Shown here in pieces: positions 1 to 7,349 of a stretch of 14,802 nucleotides of DNA (positions are counted from its first letter, which is position 1; each line of letters opens with the position of its first letter). A program made the position numbers and the translations under genes. This stretch comes from Paludibacteraceae bacterium (lineage in GTDB: Bacteria; Bacteroidota; Bacteroidia; Bacteroidales; Paludibacteraceae): NCBI GenBank assembly GCA_017965125.1, contig JAGCQO010000191.1:1-14802 (forward strand), written 5' to 3'. The notes under the pieces were generated by a model that ran no database searches, was not told the origin of the DNA, and saw only the letters and a list, made by a program, of their open reading frames with translations.

Positions 1-945
1 GAACTGATGAAGCCCATCAAGGAGCAGTTCGAGGCGTTCCAGAAGTCGATAGAGGAAGCGAAGAACAAGAACGAGGTGAACAAAAAGGAGATAACCACAT
101 CGTTCGAGAACACGCTGAAGTCGTTTCAGGAACACCAGGACATGACCGTGAAGCACCTGAGCGAGCAGACCGAAAAGATAGGCAACGACGCCACCAACCT
201 GACAAAAGCGCTGAAGGGCGAAAGCAAAACGCAAGGCGACTGGGGCGAGATGATACTGGAGACGATGCTGGAAAACAGCGGACTGAGAAAGGACGAGGAA
301 TACTTCATACAAGAGAACGTGAAGGACGAGGAAGGCAAGAACTTCCGTCCCGACGTTGTGGTGAGATTCCCGGAAGGAAGGTCCATAGTCATCGACTCAA
401 AGGTGTCGCTCACAGCATACGCCGACGCGGTGGCCGCAGAGGACGAGGCTACGAAAGCGCTCTACATGAAAAAGCATGTGGAAAGCATAGAAAAACACGT
501 GGAGGAGCTCGCCAACAAGGACTACAGAAACCTCGTGGACGGCGCCATAGGATATGTGCTGATGTTCGTGCCGAACGAAAGCAGCTACATCGCCGCCATG
601 AAGCAAGCGCCGTCGCTCAGCGCCATGGCATATAAGAAACGCATCATAATAATCTCGCCAAGCAACCTGATGATGGCTCTGCAATTAGCATTCAACCTCT
701 GGCAGGCGGACAGGCAGAGCAAAAACGTCGAGGAGATAGTGAAGAAAGCCGGCGCGCTATACGACAAGGTGGTCGGATTCCAAGACAGCTTCGACAACAT
801 AGGCGACTATATAGGCAAACTGACCAAGAGCTTCGAGGAAGCGAAGAAGAGGCTATATGAAGGCAACGCCAACATTTTGAGGCAGACGGAAACGTTGAAA
901 GAGCTTGGCGTAACGCCCAAAAAACAACTGAAACTCGAAGAGTAG
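1..945 (+). CDS. rmuC: RmuC family protein, 3' part (5' end outside window)
   Basis: RmuC-family proteins carry a nuclease-like core after an N-terminal coiled coil, often with a membrane anchor. They have been linked to limiting recombination between inverted repeats; the biochemical activity is poorly defined. The frame is open back to base 1, and the first ATG (base 7) sits inside the coiled-coil region, so the true start lies upstream and about 100 or more residues are probably missing. Visible features are a Glu/Lys-rich coiled coil (bases 1-220), the QGDWGE motif (232-249), a PDVVV-FPEG block followed by VIDSKVSL (about 346-414), in which D and K are the usual nuclease-type residues, and YVLMFVPNE (553-579). 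The stop is TAG at 943. The next gene starts 79 bases later on the same strand, and no terminator hairpin is seen between them. The family call is firm; the role is from the family only. Confidence 0.93.
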   Translation, partial: ELMKPIKEQFEAFQKSIEEAKNKNEVNKKEITTSFENTLKSFQEHQDMTVKHLSEQTEKIGNDATNLTKALKGESKTQGDWGEMILETMLENSGLRKDEEYFIQENVKDEEGKNFRPDVVVRFPEGRSIVIDSKVSLTAYADAVAAEDEATKALYMKKHVESIEKHVEELANKDYRNLVDGAIGYVLMFVPNESSYIAAMKQAPSLSAMAYKKRIIIISPSNLMMALQLAFNLWQADRQSKNVEEIVKKAGALYDKVVGFQDSFDNIGDYIGKLTKSFEEAKKRLYEGNANILRQTETLKELGVTPKKQLKLEE

Positions 946-993
946 AAAAAGTTAAATGTGAACACAATGCACAACGGAGCGCAGAAAACATTG

Positions 994-1001
994 TAATTTC
1001 G
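994..1001 (+). promoter_or_regulatory. Possible -7 promoter element (TAATTTCG)
   Basis: TAATTTCG matches the Bacteroidota -7 consensus TAnnTTTG at all but one position and is followed by GCAGCC, like the stronger element before rimP. It lies 23 bases before the ATG of the FISUMP-SPOR gene, which would give a very short leader. I see no TTG or TTTG box about 19 bp upstream, so this is tentative. Confidence 0.4.
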
Positions 1002-1024
1002 CAGCCGACAAAACAAAATAAGAC

Positions 1025-1996
1025 ATGAACTCTCTTTTTAAAACATTACTTGCCACAGTGATGGCATGCGTATCGCTCAGCGTTTCGGCTGGAAACGAGA
1101 ACGGACACCAGTGGGTGGACATGGGGCTGCCAAGCGGAACAAAATGGGCGACATGCAACATCGGCGCCGACAGCCCTAACGACCTCGGCGACTACTACAC
1201 ATGGAACGGCACCAACCTTGGCCATTTGTGGGGCGGCAAATGGCGACTCCCTACCCCAGACGAAATCAAGGAACTCATAAACAACTGCGAATGGACATGG
1301 TCCAACGAGAAAAGGGGTATGAGGGTGCGCAGCAAGTTAAACCACAACGAAATCTTCTTTCCCGCAGCCGGTTTTATGATAAACAACAGTTCATACTCCG
1401 TGAAGACCGGCGGACACTACATAAGCAGCGAGGGAAGCGAGGCGAACGGCGGATATGTGAGCGGACTGACGTTCAACGCCGGCTCGACCTACCTGGACCG
1501 CTACATGTACCTGCAGCAGTTTTACTCAGTGCGTCTGGTGTGTGACGACGGCTACGTCGAAGGCAGCTTAAGAAGAGAGAGCCCTTCCAACGGACAGAAC
1601 GCCGACCTCAGCTACTGGCACAGCAACGCCAACAGCAACCCAAGCTACGACAGCGAAAACGGCTACGACACAGACAGCTCGCAGAGCAACGGCACAATAA
1701 TAAACAGAGAGAACCTGCCTAAGAAAACCGTCGAGGGATACAGAGTGCAGATATTCTCAAGCAACCAGAAAACCGCAAAGGCAGAAGCCTACAAGGCAGC
1801 ACAAAGCGCCAAGGCGGCATTCCCTGAGATAGGCGTGTACGCATCGTACAAAACGCCGTTCTGGAAGGTGAGAGTCGGCGACTTCGAGACAAGCGCCGAG
1901 GCACAGGAGCTGAAAGACAATCTGAAACACGCTTTGCCAGAATACGCTGGCGAAATTTACGTGGTGAAAGACAAAGTGAAAGTGCCTATATATTAA
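1025..1996 (+). CDS. Secreted FISUMP-like / SPOR two-domain protein
   Basis: A 323-residue exported protein of unknown specific function. Residues 1-22 form a signal peptide (basic start, hydrophobic core, SVSA before G23), with no lipobox cysteine. Residues about 30-175 match the FISUMP-type repeat common in Bacteroidota secreted proteins: MGLPSGTKWATCN near the start, GGKWRLPTPDEIKEL, an FFPAAGF block and a closing VRLVCDDG. A Ser/Asn/Tyr-rich, probably disordered linker follows (about 176-235). Residues about 238-315 form a SPOR domain (GYRVQIFSS at its start, FWKVRVGDF in the middle), a fold that in known cases binds denuded septal glycan strands. I infer a periplasmic, cell-wall-associated protein. 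It stands alone between rmuC and the rimP promoter. Start chosen because the signal peptide begins there. Domain calls are by eye; SPOR is the firmer of the two. Confidence 0.82.
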   Translation: MNSLFKTLLATVMACVSLSVSAGNENGHQWVDMGLPSGTKWATCNIGADSPNDLGDYYTWNGTNLGHLWGGKWRLPTPDEIKELINNCEWTWSNEKRGMRVRSKLNHNEIFFPAAGFMINNSSYSVKTGGHYISSEGSEANGGYVSGLTFNAGSTYLDRYMYLQQFYSVRLVCDDGYVEGSLRRESPSNGQNADLSYWHSNANSNPSYDSENGYDTDSSQSNGTIINRENLPKKTVEGYRVQIFSSNQKTAKAEAYKAAQSAKAAFPEIGVYASYKTPFWKVRVGDFETSAEAQELKDNLKHALPEYAGEIYVVKDKVKVPIY

Positions 1997-2011
1997 AAAA
2001 CGCTTAATGTG

Positions 2012-2042
2012 TTGGCACACTGCGAAAAATGACATATCTTTG
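2012..2042 (+). promoter_or_regulatory. Bacteroidota-type promoter for rimP-nusA-infB
   Basis: TTGG at 2012-2015 and TATCTTTG at 2035-2042 (an exact TAnnTTTG match) are separated by 19 bp, the expected layout for the Bacteroidota primary sigma factor. The -7 box is followed by CAGC. Transcription would start near 2049, leaving a leader of about 47 bases before the chosen rimP ATG. It begins 15 bases after the stop of the upstream gene. Confidence 0.78.
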
Positions 2043-2056
2043 CAGCGGAATAGTTG

Positions 2057-2082
2057 AATAGGTGGGCAATCGTCCACCTATT
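2057..2082 (+). promoter_or_regulatory. Strong hairpin in the rimP leader, possible attenuator
   Basis: AATAGGTGGGC (2057-2067) pairs with GTCCACCTATT (2072-2082): 11 base pairs including one G-U, around a four-base loop. A T-rich but interrupted run (2081-2090) follows. It lies between the promoter and the rimP ATG, so it would be at the very 5' end of the operon mRNA. It could act as an attenuator, an mRNA stabiliser or a protein-binding site. The pairing is seen directly; the function is inferred. Confidence 0.6.
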
Positions 2083-2095
2083 TATTTTATACGAT

Positions 2096-2560
2096 ATGAT
2101 TGACATAGAGAAACTTAAGGCTTTTTGCGAGGCGTACATTAAAGACCGCGGATACTTCCTCACGGACTTGACTGTGAGCAAGGACAACGACATCGTTGTG
2201 GAGATTGACAACATGGACGGCGTCGATCTGGACTTCTGCGCCACCATGACAAGAGCCATCGAGAGCGAGTTCGACAGAGAGAAGGAGGATTATTCGTTGG
2301 AAGTGGGTTCGGCAGGACTGTCGTCGCCTTTCAAAGTGGCGATGCAGTACGTGAAGAACATCGGCACTGAGGTGGAGACTCTCACTAAGGCCGGCGAGAA
2401 GCTGAAAGGCACGCTGAAATCGGCCGACGAGAGCTCATTCGTCATAACGATAGAGACAAAGGAAAAGCCGGAAGGCGCAAAGAAGAAAATCGTGGTGGAG
2501 AAAGACATCGAGCTTAATTACACCGACGTGAAATACACAAAAAGCATAATCAAAATATAA
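2096..2560 (+). CDS. rimP: Ribosome maturation factor RimP
   Basis: RimP assists late assembly of the 30S subunit in the cytoplasm. The 154-residue product is of normal length. The N-terminal domain (about 1-75) begins MIDIEKLKAFCEAYI and carries the DLDFCATMTRAIESEFD helix, where the family usually has a D-C--S/TR pattern. The conserved LEVGSAGLSSPFK segment (residues about 70-82) corresponds to the family L-VSSPGL--PL motif. The small C-terminal beta domain ends KYTKSIIKI. I chose ATG 2096. The same frame extends to a TTG at 2054, but the 14 extra residues would be coded by the leader hairpin and are not family-like. nusA follows after 30 AT-rich bases, as in most bacteria, which supports the call. 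Confidence 0.93.
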   Translation: MIDIEKLKAFCEAYIKDRGYFLTDLTVSKDNDIVVEIDNMDGVDLDFCATMTRAIESEFDREKEDYSLEVGSAGLSSPFKVAMQYVKNIGTEVETLTKAGEKLKGTLKSADESSFVITIETKEKPEGAKKKIVVEKDIELNYTDVKYTKSIIKI

Positions 2561-2590
2561 AAATAATAACAAGATATAAGACAAATAAAA

Positions 2591-3844
2591 ATGGCTAAGT
2601 CAGAAGAAACATTGAACTTGATGGACTCTTTCGCAGAGTTCAAAGAACAGAAAAATATAGATCGTTCTACTTTGGTGAGCGTGTTGGAGGAGTCAATCCG
2701 CAATGTCATCATCAAGATGTTCGGAAGCGACGAGAACTACAACGTCATCATCAACCCAGACAAGGGCGACTTCGAAATCTGGAGAACACGTACAGTGGTT
2801 AAAGACGAGGACCTCGAGGACGAGAACGCAGAGATCACTCTTAGCGAGGTGAAGGCTCTCGGCGAGGATTTCGAGCTCGGCGAGGAGTATTCTGACAAGG
2901 TTGACTTCCTGAAGTTCGGAAGAAGAGCTATCTTGAACCTCCGTCAGATACTGGCTTCGAAGATATTGGAGTTGCAGAAGGACGCTCTCTATGCGAAGTA
3001 TTCCGAGAAGGTAGGCCAGATAATCACTGGCGAGGTTTACCAGACTTGGAAGAAAGAGGTTCTGCTGCTCGACGACGAGGGCAACGAAATGCTTCTCCCA
3101 AAGCAGGAGCAGATACCTTCGGACTTCTACCGCAAGGGCGAAATGGTAAGAGCCGTTGTGTTGAGAGTCGATAACTTGAACAACAACCCTAAGATTATAC
3201 TTTCGAGAACTTCTAACTTGTTCTTGCAAAGACTGTTTGAGATAGAGGTTCCTGAAATCAACGACGGTCTGATAACAATCAAGGCCATCGCGAGAATCCC
3301 AGGCGAGAGAGCCAAGGTGGCAGTTGAGTCATACGACGACCACATCGACCCAGTCGGCGCATGTGTCGGCATGAAGGGCGCAAGAATCCACGGCATCGTA
3401 CGCGAGCTCGGCAACGAGAACATCGACGTGATAAACTACACTTCTAACCTCACACTCTTCATCTCGAGAGCATTGTCTCCAGCGAAGATTTCTTCTATAA
3501 GACTTGAGGAAGAAGAAAAGAGAGCCGACATCTTCTTGCAGCCAGAGGAGGTTTCATTGGCAATCGGTAAGAACGGCTCGAACATCCGTTTGGCAAGCCA
3601 GCTGACTGGCTATGACCTCGAAGTGTTCAGAGAGCTCGGCGAGGAGAACTCAGACGACATCTACCTCGACGAGTTCAAGGACGAAATCGACGAGTGGGTT
3701 ATCGACACGCTCAAGGAGGCAGGATGCGCTACAGCAAAGCAGGTGCTTGCTATCCCAAGAGAGGACCTCATCAACCGTACCGACCTTGAGGAAGAGACTA
3801 TAGACAACGTTATTGAAATACTCAAGTCCGAGTTCGAGGAGTAA
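2591..3844 (+). CDS. nusA: Transcription termination/antitermination factor NusA
   Basis: NusA binds RNA polymerase and nascent RNA, affecting pausing, intrinsic termination and antitermination. The 417-residue product has the Bacteroidota architecture: an RNAP-binding N-terminal domain (about 1-130, with the SVLEESIRNVI helix), an S1 domain (about 135-205), KH1 with GACVGMKGARI (256-266), KH2 with AIGKNGSN (324-331), and an acidic helix-hairpin-helix-like tail (about 365-417). It has no paired acidic repeats of the E. coli type. It sits between rimP and infB, the near-universal order. In E. coli NusA autoregulates this operon through leader terminators, which makes the rimP leader hairpin relevant here, but only by analogy. 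Arginine is mostly AGA, with a few CGT. Confidence 0.97.
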   Translation: MAKSEETLNLMDSFAEFKEQKNIDRSTLVSVLEESIRNVIIKMFGSDENYNVIINPDKGDFEIWRTRTVVKDEDLEDENAEITLSEVKALGEDFELGEEYSDKVDFLKFGRRAILNLRQILASKILELQKDALYAKYSEKVGQIITGEVYQTWKKEVLLLDDEGNEMLLPKQEQIPSDFYRKGEMVRAVVLRVDNLNNNPKIILSRTSNLFLQRLFEIEVPEINDGLITIKAIARIPGERAKVAVESYDDHIDPVGACVGMKGARIHGIVRELGNENIDVINYTSNLTLFISRALSPAKISSIRLEEEEKRADIFLQPEEVSLAIGKNGSNIRLASQLTGYDLEVFRELGEENSDDIYLDEFKDEIDEWVIDTLKEAGCATAKQVLAIPREDLINRTDLEEETIDNVIEILKSEFEE

Positions 3845-3885
3845 TCCGAAAGACACAAGGAACAGTAATTCACACAAGATAACAA

Positions 3886-3919
3886 ACCGTCGCCGGACGC
3901 AAGGTGAAACGCCGGTGGT
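3886..3919 (+). other. GC-rich compound stem in the nusA-infB spacer
   Basis: The spacer 3845-3956 (112 bases) is longer than others in the cluster and AT-rich except for this patch. ACCG (3886-3889) can pair with TGGT (3916-3919), with the last pair a G-U. CCGG (3893-3896) can pair with CCGG (3912-3915), extended by two C-G/G-C pairs next to a bulged A. No T-run follows, so it is not a terminator. I see no promoter match in the spacer. Function unknown. Confidence 0.35.
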
Positions 3920-3944
3920 AAAAACAAAATAGAAAATTTAGATT

Positions 3945-3948
3945 GGAG
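3945..3948 (+). promoter_or_regulatory. Shine-Dalgarno-like GGAG before infB
   Basis: GGAG ends 8 bases before the infB ATG at 3957. Most other starts here are preceded only by A/T-rich sequence, as usual in this phylum, so this site is noticeable and supports the chosen infB start. Confidence 0.5.
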
Positions 3949-3956
3949 AAAAATAT

Positions 3957-6602
3957 ATGCCGATAAGAATAAGCAAAGTAATAAAAGATCTGAATGTAGG
4001 ACTGGACACTATCGTCGAGTTCCTCAGCTCCAAAGGCGAGAAAGTGGAGCAGAACCCAAATGCCAAAATAACCGACGAACAATATGATTTGCTCGTGGAG
4101 GAATTTGACACTGACAAGAAACTGAAGAAGGAAGCAGAACTTCAGAGTCAGGAAAGACTTGCCAAGAAAGAAAAAGAGGCAGCCGAGAAAGCAGCCGAAG
4201 CGGCAAGAAAGGCCCAGGAAGCCCCAGAAGAAATTCCGACAAAAATAGACGAAAGCCAATTGCCTAAGTTCAAAGCGGTTGGCAAAATAGATCTTGACGG
4301 CAACAAGAAGAAAAAAGAAGTCGCTGAGCAGAAGACTGAGCAAAAGGCCGAGACTCTCGCAACAGAGCCTGAGACAGCAAGCGCTCAAGCATCTCCATCT
4401 AACAATGACGGCAAAGAAGAGATTTTCACCACTCCAAAGCCAATCTTAAAAAATGGTCCGAAAGTCATCGGAACATTAGACCTGACTTCGATAAACGGAA
4501 AGACCAGACCTGACAAGAAGAGCAAGGAAGAGAGAAAGAAAGAGCGCGAGGCAAGACAGAACGCCAACGGCGCGAAGAAGCACAGAGCGAGAATCGGTCA
4601 GGAGAGAATCGACATAAACAACCCTAACGCCGGCAACGGCAACCGCCGCGGCAACAACCCTAAGCACGGAAAGCCAGCCAACAACACCAAGACTGAGATA
4701 AACGAGGAAGACGTTCAGAGACAGGTGAAGGAGACGTTGGCAAGACTCACCGAGAAGAAAATCAAGGGCGGCGCAAAATACAGAAGAGAGAAGAGAGAGC
4801 AGAACGCGCAGCAGCAGGCTGAGCTCGAAGAAAAGGCAATGCTCGAGGAAAAGACTCTGAAACTGACAGAGTTCGTTACAGCTAACGAGCTGGCTGTCAT
4901 GATGGGCGTAGGCGTGAACGAAGTCATAAGCACATGTATGAAGCTCGGCATAATGGTGTCTATAAACCAGAGACTCGACGCCGAGACCATCAACATCGTG
5001 GCAGAGGAGTTCGGATACAAGACTGAGTTCGCTTCGGCCGAGGTGGTTGAAGCCATCCACGAGGAAGAGGACAAGCCAGAAGACCTCGTGCCAAGACCAC
5101 CTATCGTCACTGTCATGGGACACGTTGACCACGGTAAGACTTCGCTGCTCGACTACATCAGAAAGTCGCACGTGATAGCCGGCGAGGCAGGAGGAATCAC
5201 ACAGCACATCGGTGCATACAACGTGACTTTGCCTTCAGGCAGACACATCACATTCCTCGATACTCCAGGTCACGAGGCCTTCACAGCGATGCGTGCCCGT
5301 GGTGCCAAGGCGACCGACGTGGCCATCATCATCGTGGCAGCCGACGACAGCGTGATGCCTCAGACAAAGGAGGCGATAAGCCACGCCGTTGCAGCGAACG
5401 TGCCTATCGTATTCGCTATAAACAAGGTAGATAAAGACGGAGCAAATCCGGACAAGATAAAAGAGGAACTCGCAGCGATGGACTTCCTCGTTGAGGAATG
5501 GGGCGGAAAGTACCAGTCTGAGGACATCTCGGCGAAGAAGGGTACTAACGTCAAGGAGCTGCTCGAGAAGGTATTGCTGGAGACAGACATGCTTGAGCTG
5601 AAGGCGAACCCTAAGAGAAAAGCGACTGGTACAATCATCGAGTCGTCGCTCGACAAGGGTCGTGGATACGTTTCCACAGTGCTCATCAGCAACGGAACAC
5701 TGAAGGTGGGCGACATCATGATCGCCGGACAATACTTCGGCAAGGTGAAAGCCATGTTCAACGAGCGAAACCAGAGAATCGACCAGGCAGGACCATCGGA
5801 GCCAGCATTGGTGCTCGGACTCAACGGCGCGCCTCAGGCTGGTGACAACATCAACGTCATGGACAGCGAGCGCGAAGCAAGAGAAATCACCAACAAGCGT
5901 CAGCAGCTGCAGAGAGAGCAGGGCCTGAGAACAACAAAGGTCATCACTCTGGAGGAAATCGGACGAAGAATCGCAATGGGCAACTTCAAGGAACTGAAGG
6001 TGATCGTCAAGGGAGACGTGGACGGTTCTGTAGAGGCATTGTCAGACTCATTGATAAAGCTTTCTACCGAGGAGATTCAGGTGAACGTGATACAAAAGGC
6101 AGTCGGAGCAATCTCCGAGTCGGACGTTATGCTCGCCGCTGCATCGAACGCCATCATCATCGGTTTCCAGGTTCGTCCTGCACAGGGCGCACGCAGAATC
6201 GCCGACAAGGAAGGCGTGCAGATAAAGACTTACTCAATCATCTACGACGCGATCGAGGATGTGAAGGACGCAATGGAGGGTATGCTTTCTCCAGACTTGC
6301 GCGAGGAGGTCACTGGTACTGCAGAGGTAAGACAGGTGTTCAAGATAAGCAAGGTTGGTTCTATCGCCGGATGTTTCGTGACAGACGGAAAAATCTACAG
6401 AACATCGAAGGTCAGAATCATCAGAGACGGCATCGTGGTGTTCGCTGGCGAGCTTGGTTCGCTCAAGCAGTATAAGGACGACGTCAAGGACATCTCGAAG
6501 GGCCAGGAGTGCGGTCTTAACGTTGACAAGTACGACGACATCGCAGAGGGCGATATAATCGAGGCTTACGAGGTTAAGGAGATAAAGAGAAAACTTGAGT
6601 AA
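3957..6602 (+). CDS. infB: Translation initiation factor IF-2
   Basis: IF-2 is the GTPase that brings initiator fMet-tRNA to the 30S subunit and promotes subunit joining. The 881-residue product begins with an IF2_N-type domain (about 1-50), then a long Lys/Glu/Ala-rich low-complexity region (about 50-300), then a second IF2_N domain (about 303-360). The G domain shows G1 GHVDHGKT (388-395), G2 [10 protein letters not shown] (412-421), G3 DTPGH (435-439), G4 NKVD (489-492) and G5 SAKKG (525-529). All key residues are intact. Domains II to IV, which bind the ribosome and fMet-tRNA, fill about 555-881. It is the last gene of the rimP cluster and is followed by a terminator-like hairpin. The first codons are rich in AGA and ATA. 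Confidence 0.98.
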   Translation: MPIRISKVIKDLNVGLDTIVEFLSSKGEKVEQNPNAKITDEQYDLLVEEFDTDKKLKKEAELQSQERLAKKEKEAAEKAAEAARKAQEAPEEIPTKIDESQLPKFKAVGKIDLDGNKKKKEVAEQKTEQKAETLATEPETASAQASPSNNDGKEEIFTTPKPILKNGPKVIGTLDLTSINGKTRPDKKSKEERKKEREARQNANGAKKHRARIGQERIDINNPNAGNGNRRGNNPKHGKPANNTKTEINEEDVQRQVKETLARLTEKKIKGGAKYRREKREQNAQQQAELEEKAMLEEKTLKLTEFVTANELAVMMGVGVNEVISTCMKLGIMVSINQRLDAETINIVAEEFGYKTEFASAEVVEAIHEEEDKPEDLVPRPPIVTVMGHVDHGKTSLLDYIRKSHVIAGEAGGITQHIGAYNVTLPSGRHITFLDTPGHEAFTAMRARGAKATDVAIIIVAADDSVMPQTKEAISHAVAANVPIVFAINKVDKDGANPDKIKEELAAMDFLVEEWGGKYQSEDISAKKGTNVKELLEKVLLETDMLELKANPKRKATGTIIESSLDKGRGYVSTVLISNGTLKVGDIMIAGQYFGKVKAMFNERNQRIDQAGPSEPALVLGLNGAPQAGDNINVMDSEREAREITNKRQQLQREQGLRTTKVITLEEIGRRIAMGNFKELKVIVKGDVDGSVEALSDSLIKLSTEEIQVNVIQKAVGAISESDVMLAAASNAIIIGFQVRPAQGARRIADKEGVQIKTYSIIYDAIEDVKDAMEGMLSPDLREEVTGTAEVRQVFKISKVGSIAGCFVTDGKIYRTSKVRIIRDGIVVFAGELGSLKQYKDDVKDISKGQECGLNVDKYDDIAEGDIIEAYEVKEIKRKLE

Positions 6603-6621
6603 CAGACAATTTTAAATAGCA

Positions 6622-6662
6622 GAGACAACGCTGTTTTCTGAGCGGCGTTGTCTTGTTTTTTT
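6622..6662 (+). terminator. Terminator-like hairpin between infB and cvpA
   Basis: GAGACAACGC (6622-6631) pairs with GCGTTGTCTT (6645-6654): 10 base pairs including one G-U, with a 13-base loop. Seven T (6656-6662) follow one intervening G. It begins 19 bases after the infB stop. The T-run ends at the base immediately before the cvpA ATG, so the hairpin also covers where the cvpA ribosome-binding region would be. Confidence 0.72.
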
Positions 6663-7172
6663 ATGAATATATTTGATTTCATTATCATCGGACTTTGCGT
6701 TTTCGCGGTCATCAAAGGACTGATGCACGGCCTTGTCGAGGAAATCACCTCGATCATCAGCGTGATACTGGGCGTGCTGGCGGCGAGGCTGCTCGCTCCA
6801 GAGGTGGCACCGAAATTCGTGGTCTGGTTCAGTTGCGCCGACTATGTGGCCATGATACTCGCCTACCTCACAATCTTCATCGTGAGCGTGATGGTGTGTC
6901 TGCTGGCTGGCAGGCTGATAGGCAAAACCGTGGACAAGACGATACTCAGCGGCACGAACAAGGCTCTCGGCGGCGTGGTGTCATTGGTGAAATACCTGAT
7001 CATCGCATCGCTGCTGATAAACCTCGTGCACGCCATAAACGCCAAGACGCACTTCTTCGGCGAGCAGTATGAGCAAGAGTCGCTTTTATACACGCCCGTG
7101 AAGAAAATCATGCCGGCGCTCATGCCTTTCATCCAGGAGCACGACTTCGACAACCTCGGCAAGGCATGGTAA
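6663..7172 (+). CDS. cvpA: CvpA family membrane protein
   Basis: CvpA proteins are small inner-membrane proteins, first described for colicin V production in E. coli and since linked to envelope stress tolerance; the molecular role is unclear. The 169-residue product has four predicted membrane helices at about 2-20, 27-47, 62-85 and 104-124. It shows typical family features: a start like MNIFDFIIIGLCVFAVIKG, a GLVEEI segment after helix 1, and a TNKALGGVVSLVKY stretch before helix 4. I chose ATG 6663. A TTG at 6648 lies inside the hairpin and would add residues before the natural start of helix 1; a later ATG would remove helix 1. Its position between infB and sufB matches what I recall from other Bacteroidota. 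How it is expressed past the upstream hairpin is unclear. Confidence 0.88.
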   Translation: MNIFDFIIIGLCVFAVIKGLMHGLVEEITSIISVILGVLAARLLAPEVAPKFVVWFSCADYVAMILAYLTIFIVSVMVCLLAGRLIGKTVDKTILSGTNKALGGVVSLVKYLIIASLLINLVHAINAKTHFFGEQYEQESLLYTPVKKIMPALMPFIQEHDFDNLGKAW

Positions 7173-7200
7173 AAAAGCCGATGACATAAACACAAGACAC

Positions 7201-7239
7201 AAAAGACATTTGACCACGAACACGTCAGATGTCTTTTTT
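7201..7239 (+). terminator. Strong intrinsic terminator after cvpA
   Basis: AAAAGACATTTGAC (7201-7214) pairs with GTCAGATGTCTTTT (7224-7237): 14 base pairs including one T-G, with a 9-base loop. It runs into a T tract (7234-7239). It separates cvpA from the suf promoter, so suf transcription starts independently. Because the stem begins with A and ends with T, it could also work on the opposite strand, but no convergent gene lies here. Confidence 0.88.
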
Positions 7240-7252
7240 CGTCGTAACGACG
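7240..7252. repeat. Short inverted repeat upstream of suf
   Basis: CGTCG (7240-7244) and CGACG (7248-7252) form a perfect 5-bp inverted repeat around TAA. It lies just after the terminator and 53 bp before the suf -7 box. It may be an operator half-site pair or chance. I recognise no known operator. Confidence 0.3.
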
Positions 7253-7304
7253 CGCGTTTTAGAATATTTTTCATTTCGCAAGCAGTTAATTTGTGCATTG
7301 TGAC

Positions 7305-7312
7305 TAAATTTG
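7305..7312 (+). promoter_or_regulatory. -7 promoter element for the suf-ispG cluster
   Basis: TAAATTTG is an exact match to TAnnTTTG and lies 37 bases before the sufB ATG, giving a leader of about 30 bases. A TTTG at 7290-7293 is too close (11 bp) to be the usual upstream box, and nothing fits well at 19 bp. The rest of 7173-7349 holds the terminator, a short inverted repeat and AT-rich sequence, with no gene. Confidence 0.6.
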
Positions 7313-7349
7313 TTGGTTTTATTAGTGAAACGTACGAGAAGTAAAGAAT

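Noticed and set aside
2054..2095. TTG start giving RimP 14 extra N-terminal residues
   Set aside because: The extra residues are coded by the leader hairpin and are not like RimP N-termini. ATG 2096 gives a family-like start.
4150..4860. Repetitive Lys/Glu/Ala-rich coding stretch, considered as a repeat array
   Set aside because: It is the normal low-complexity linker region of IF-2, with no regular repeat unit at the DNA level.
6648..6662. TTG start for cvpA inside the hairpin
   Set aside because: It would add MSCFF before the natural start of the first membrane helix and would require initiation within a stable stem. ATG 6663 fits the family.
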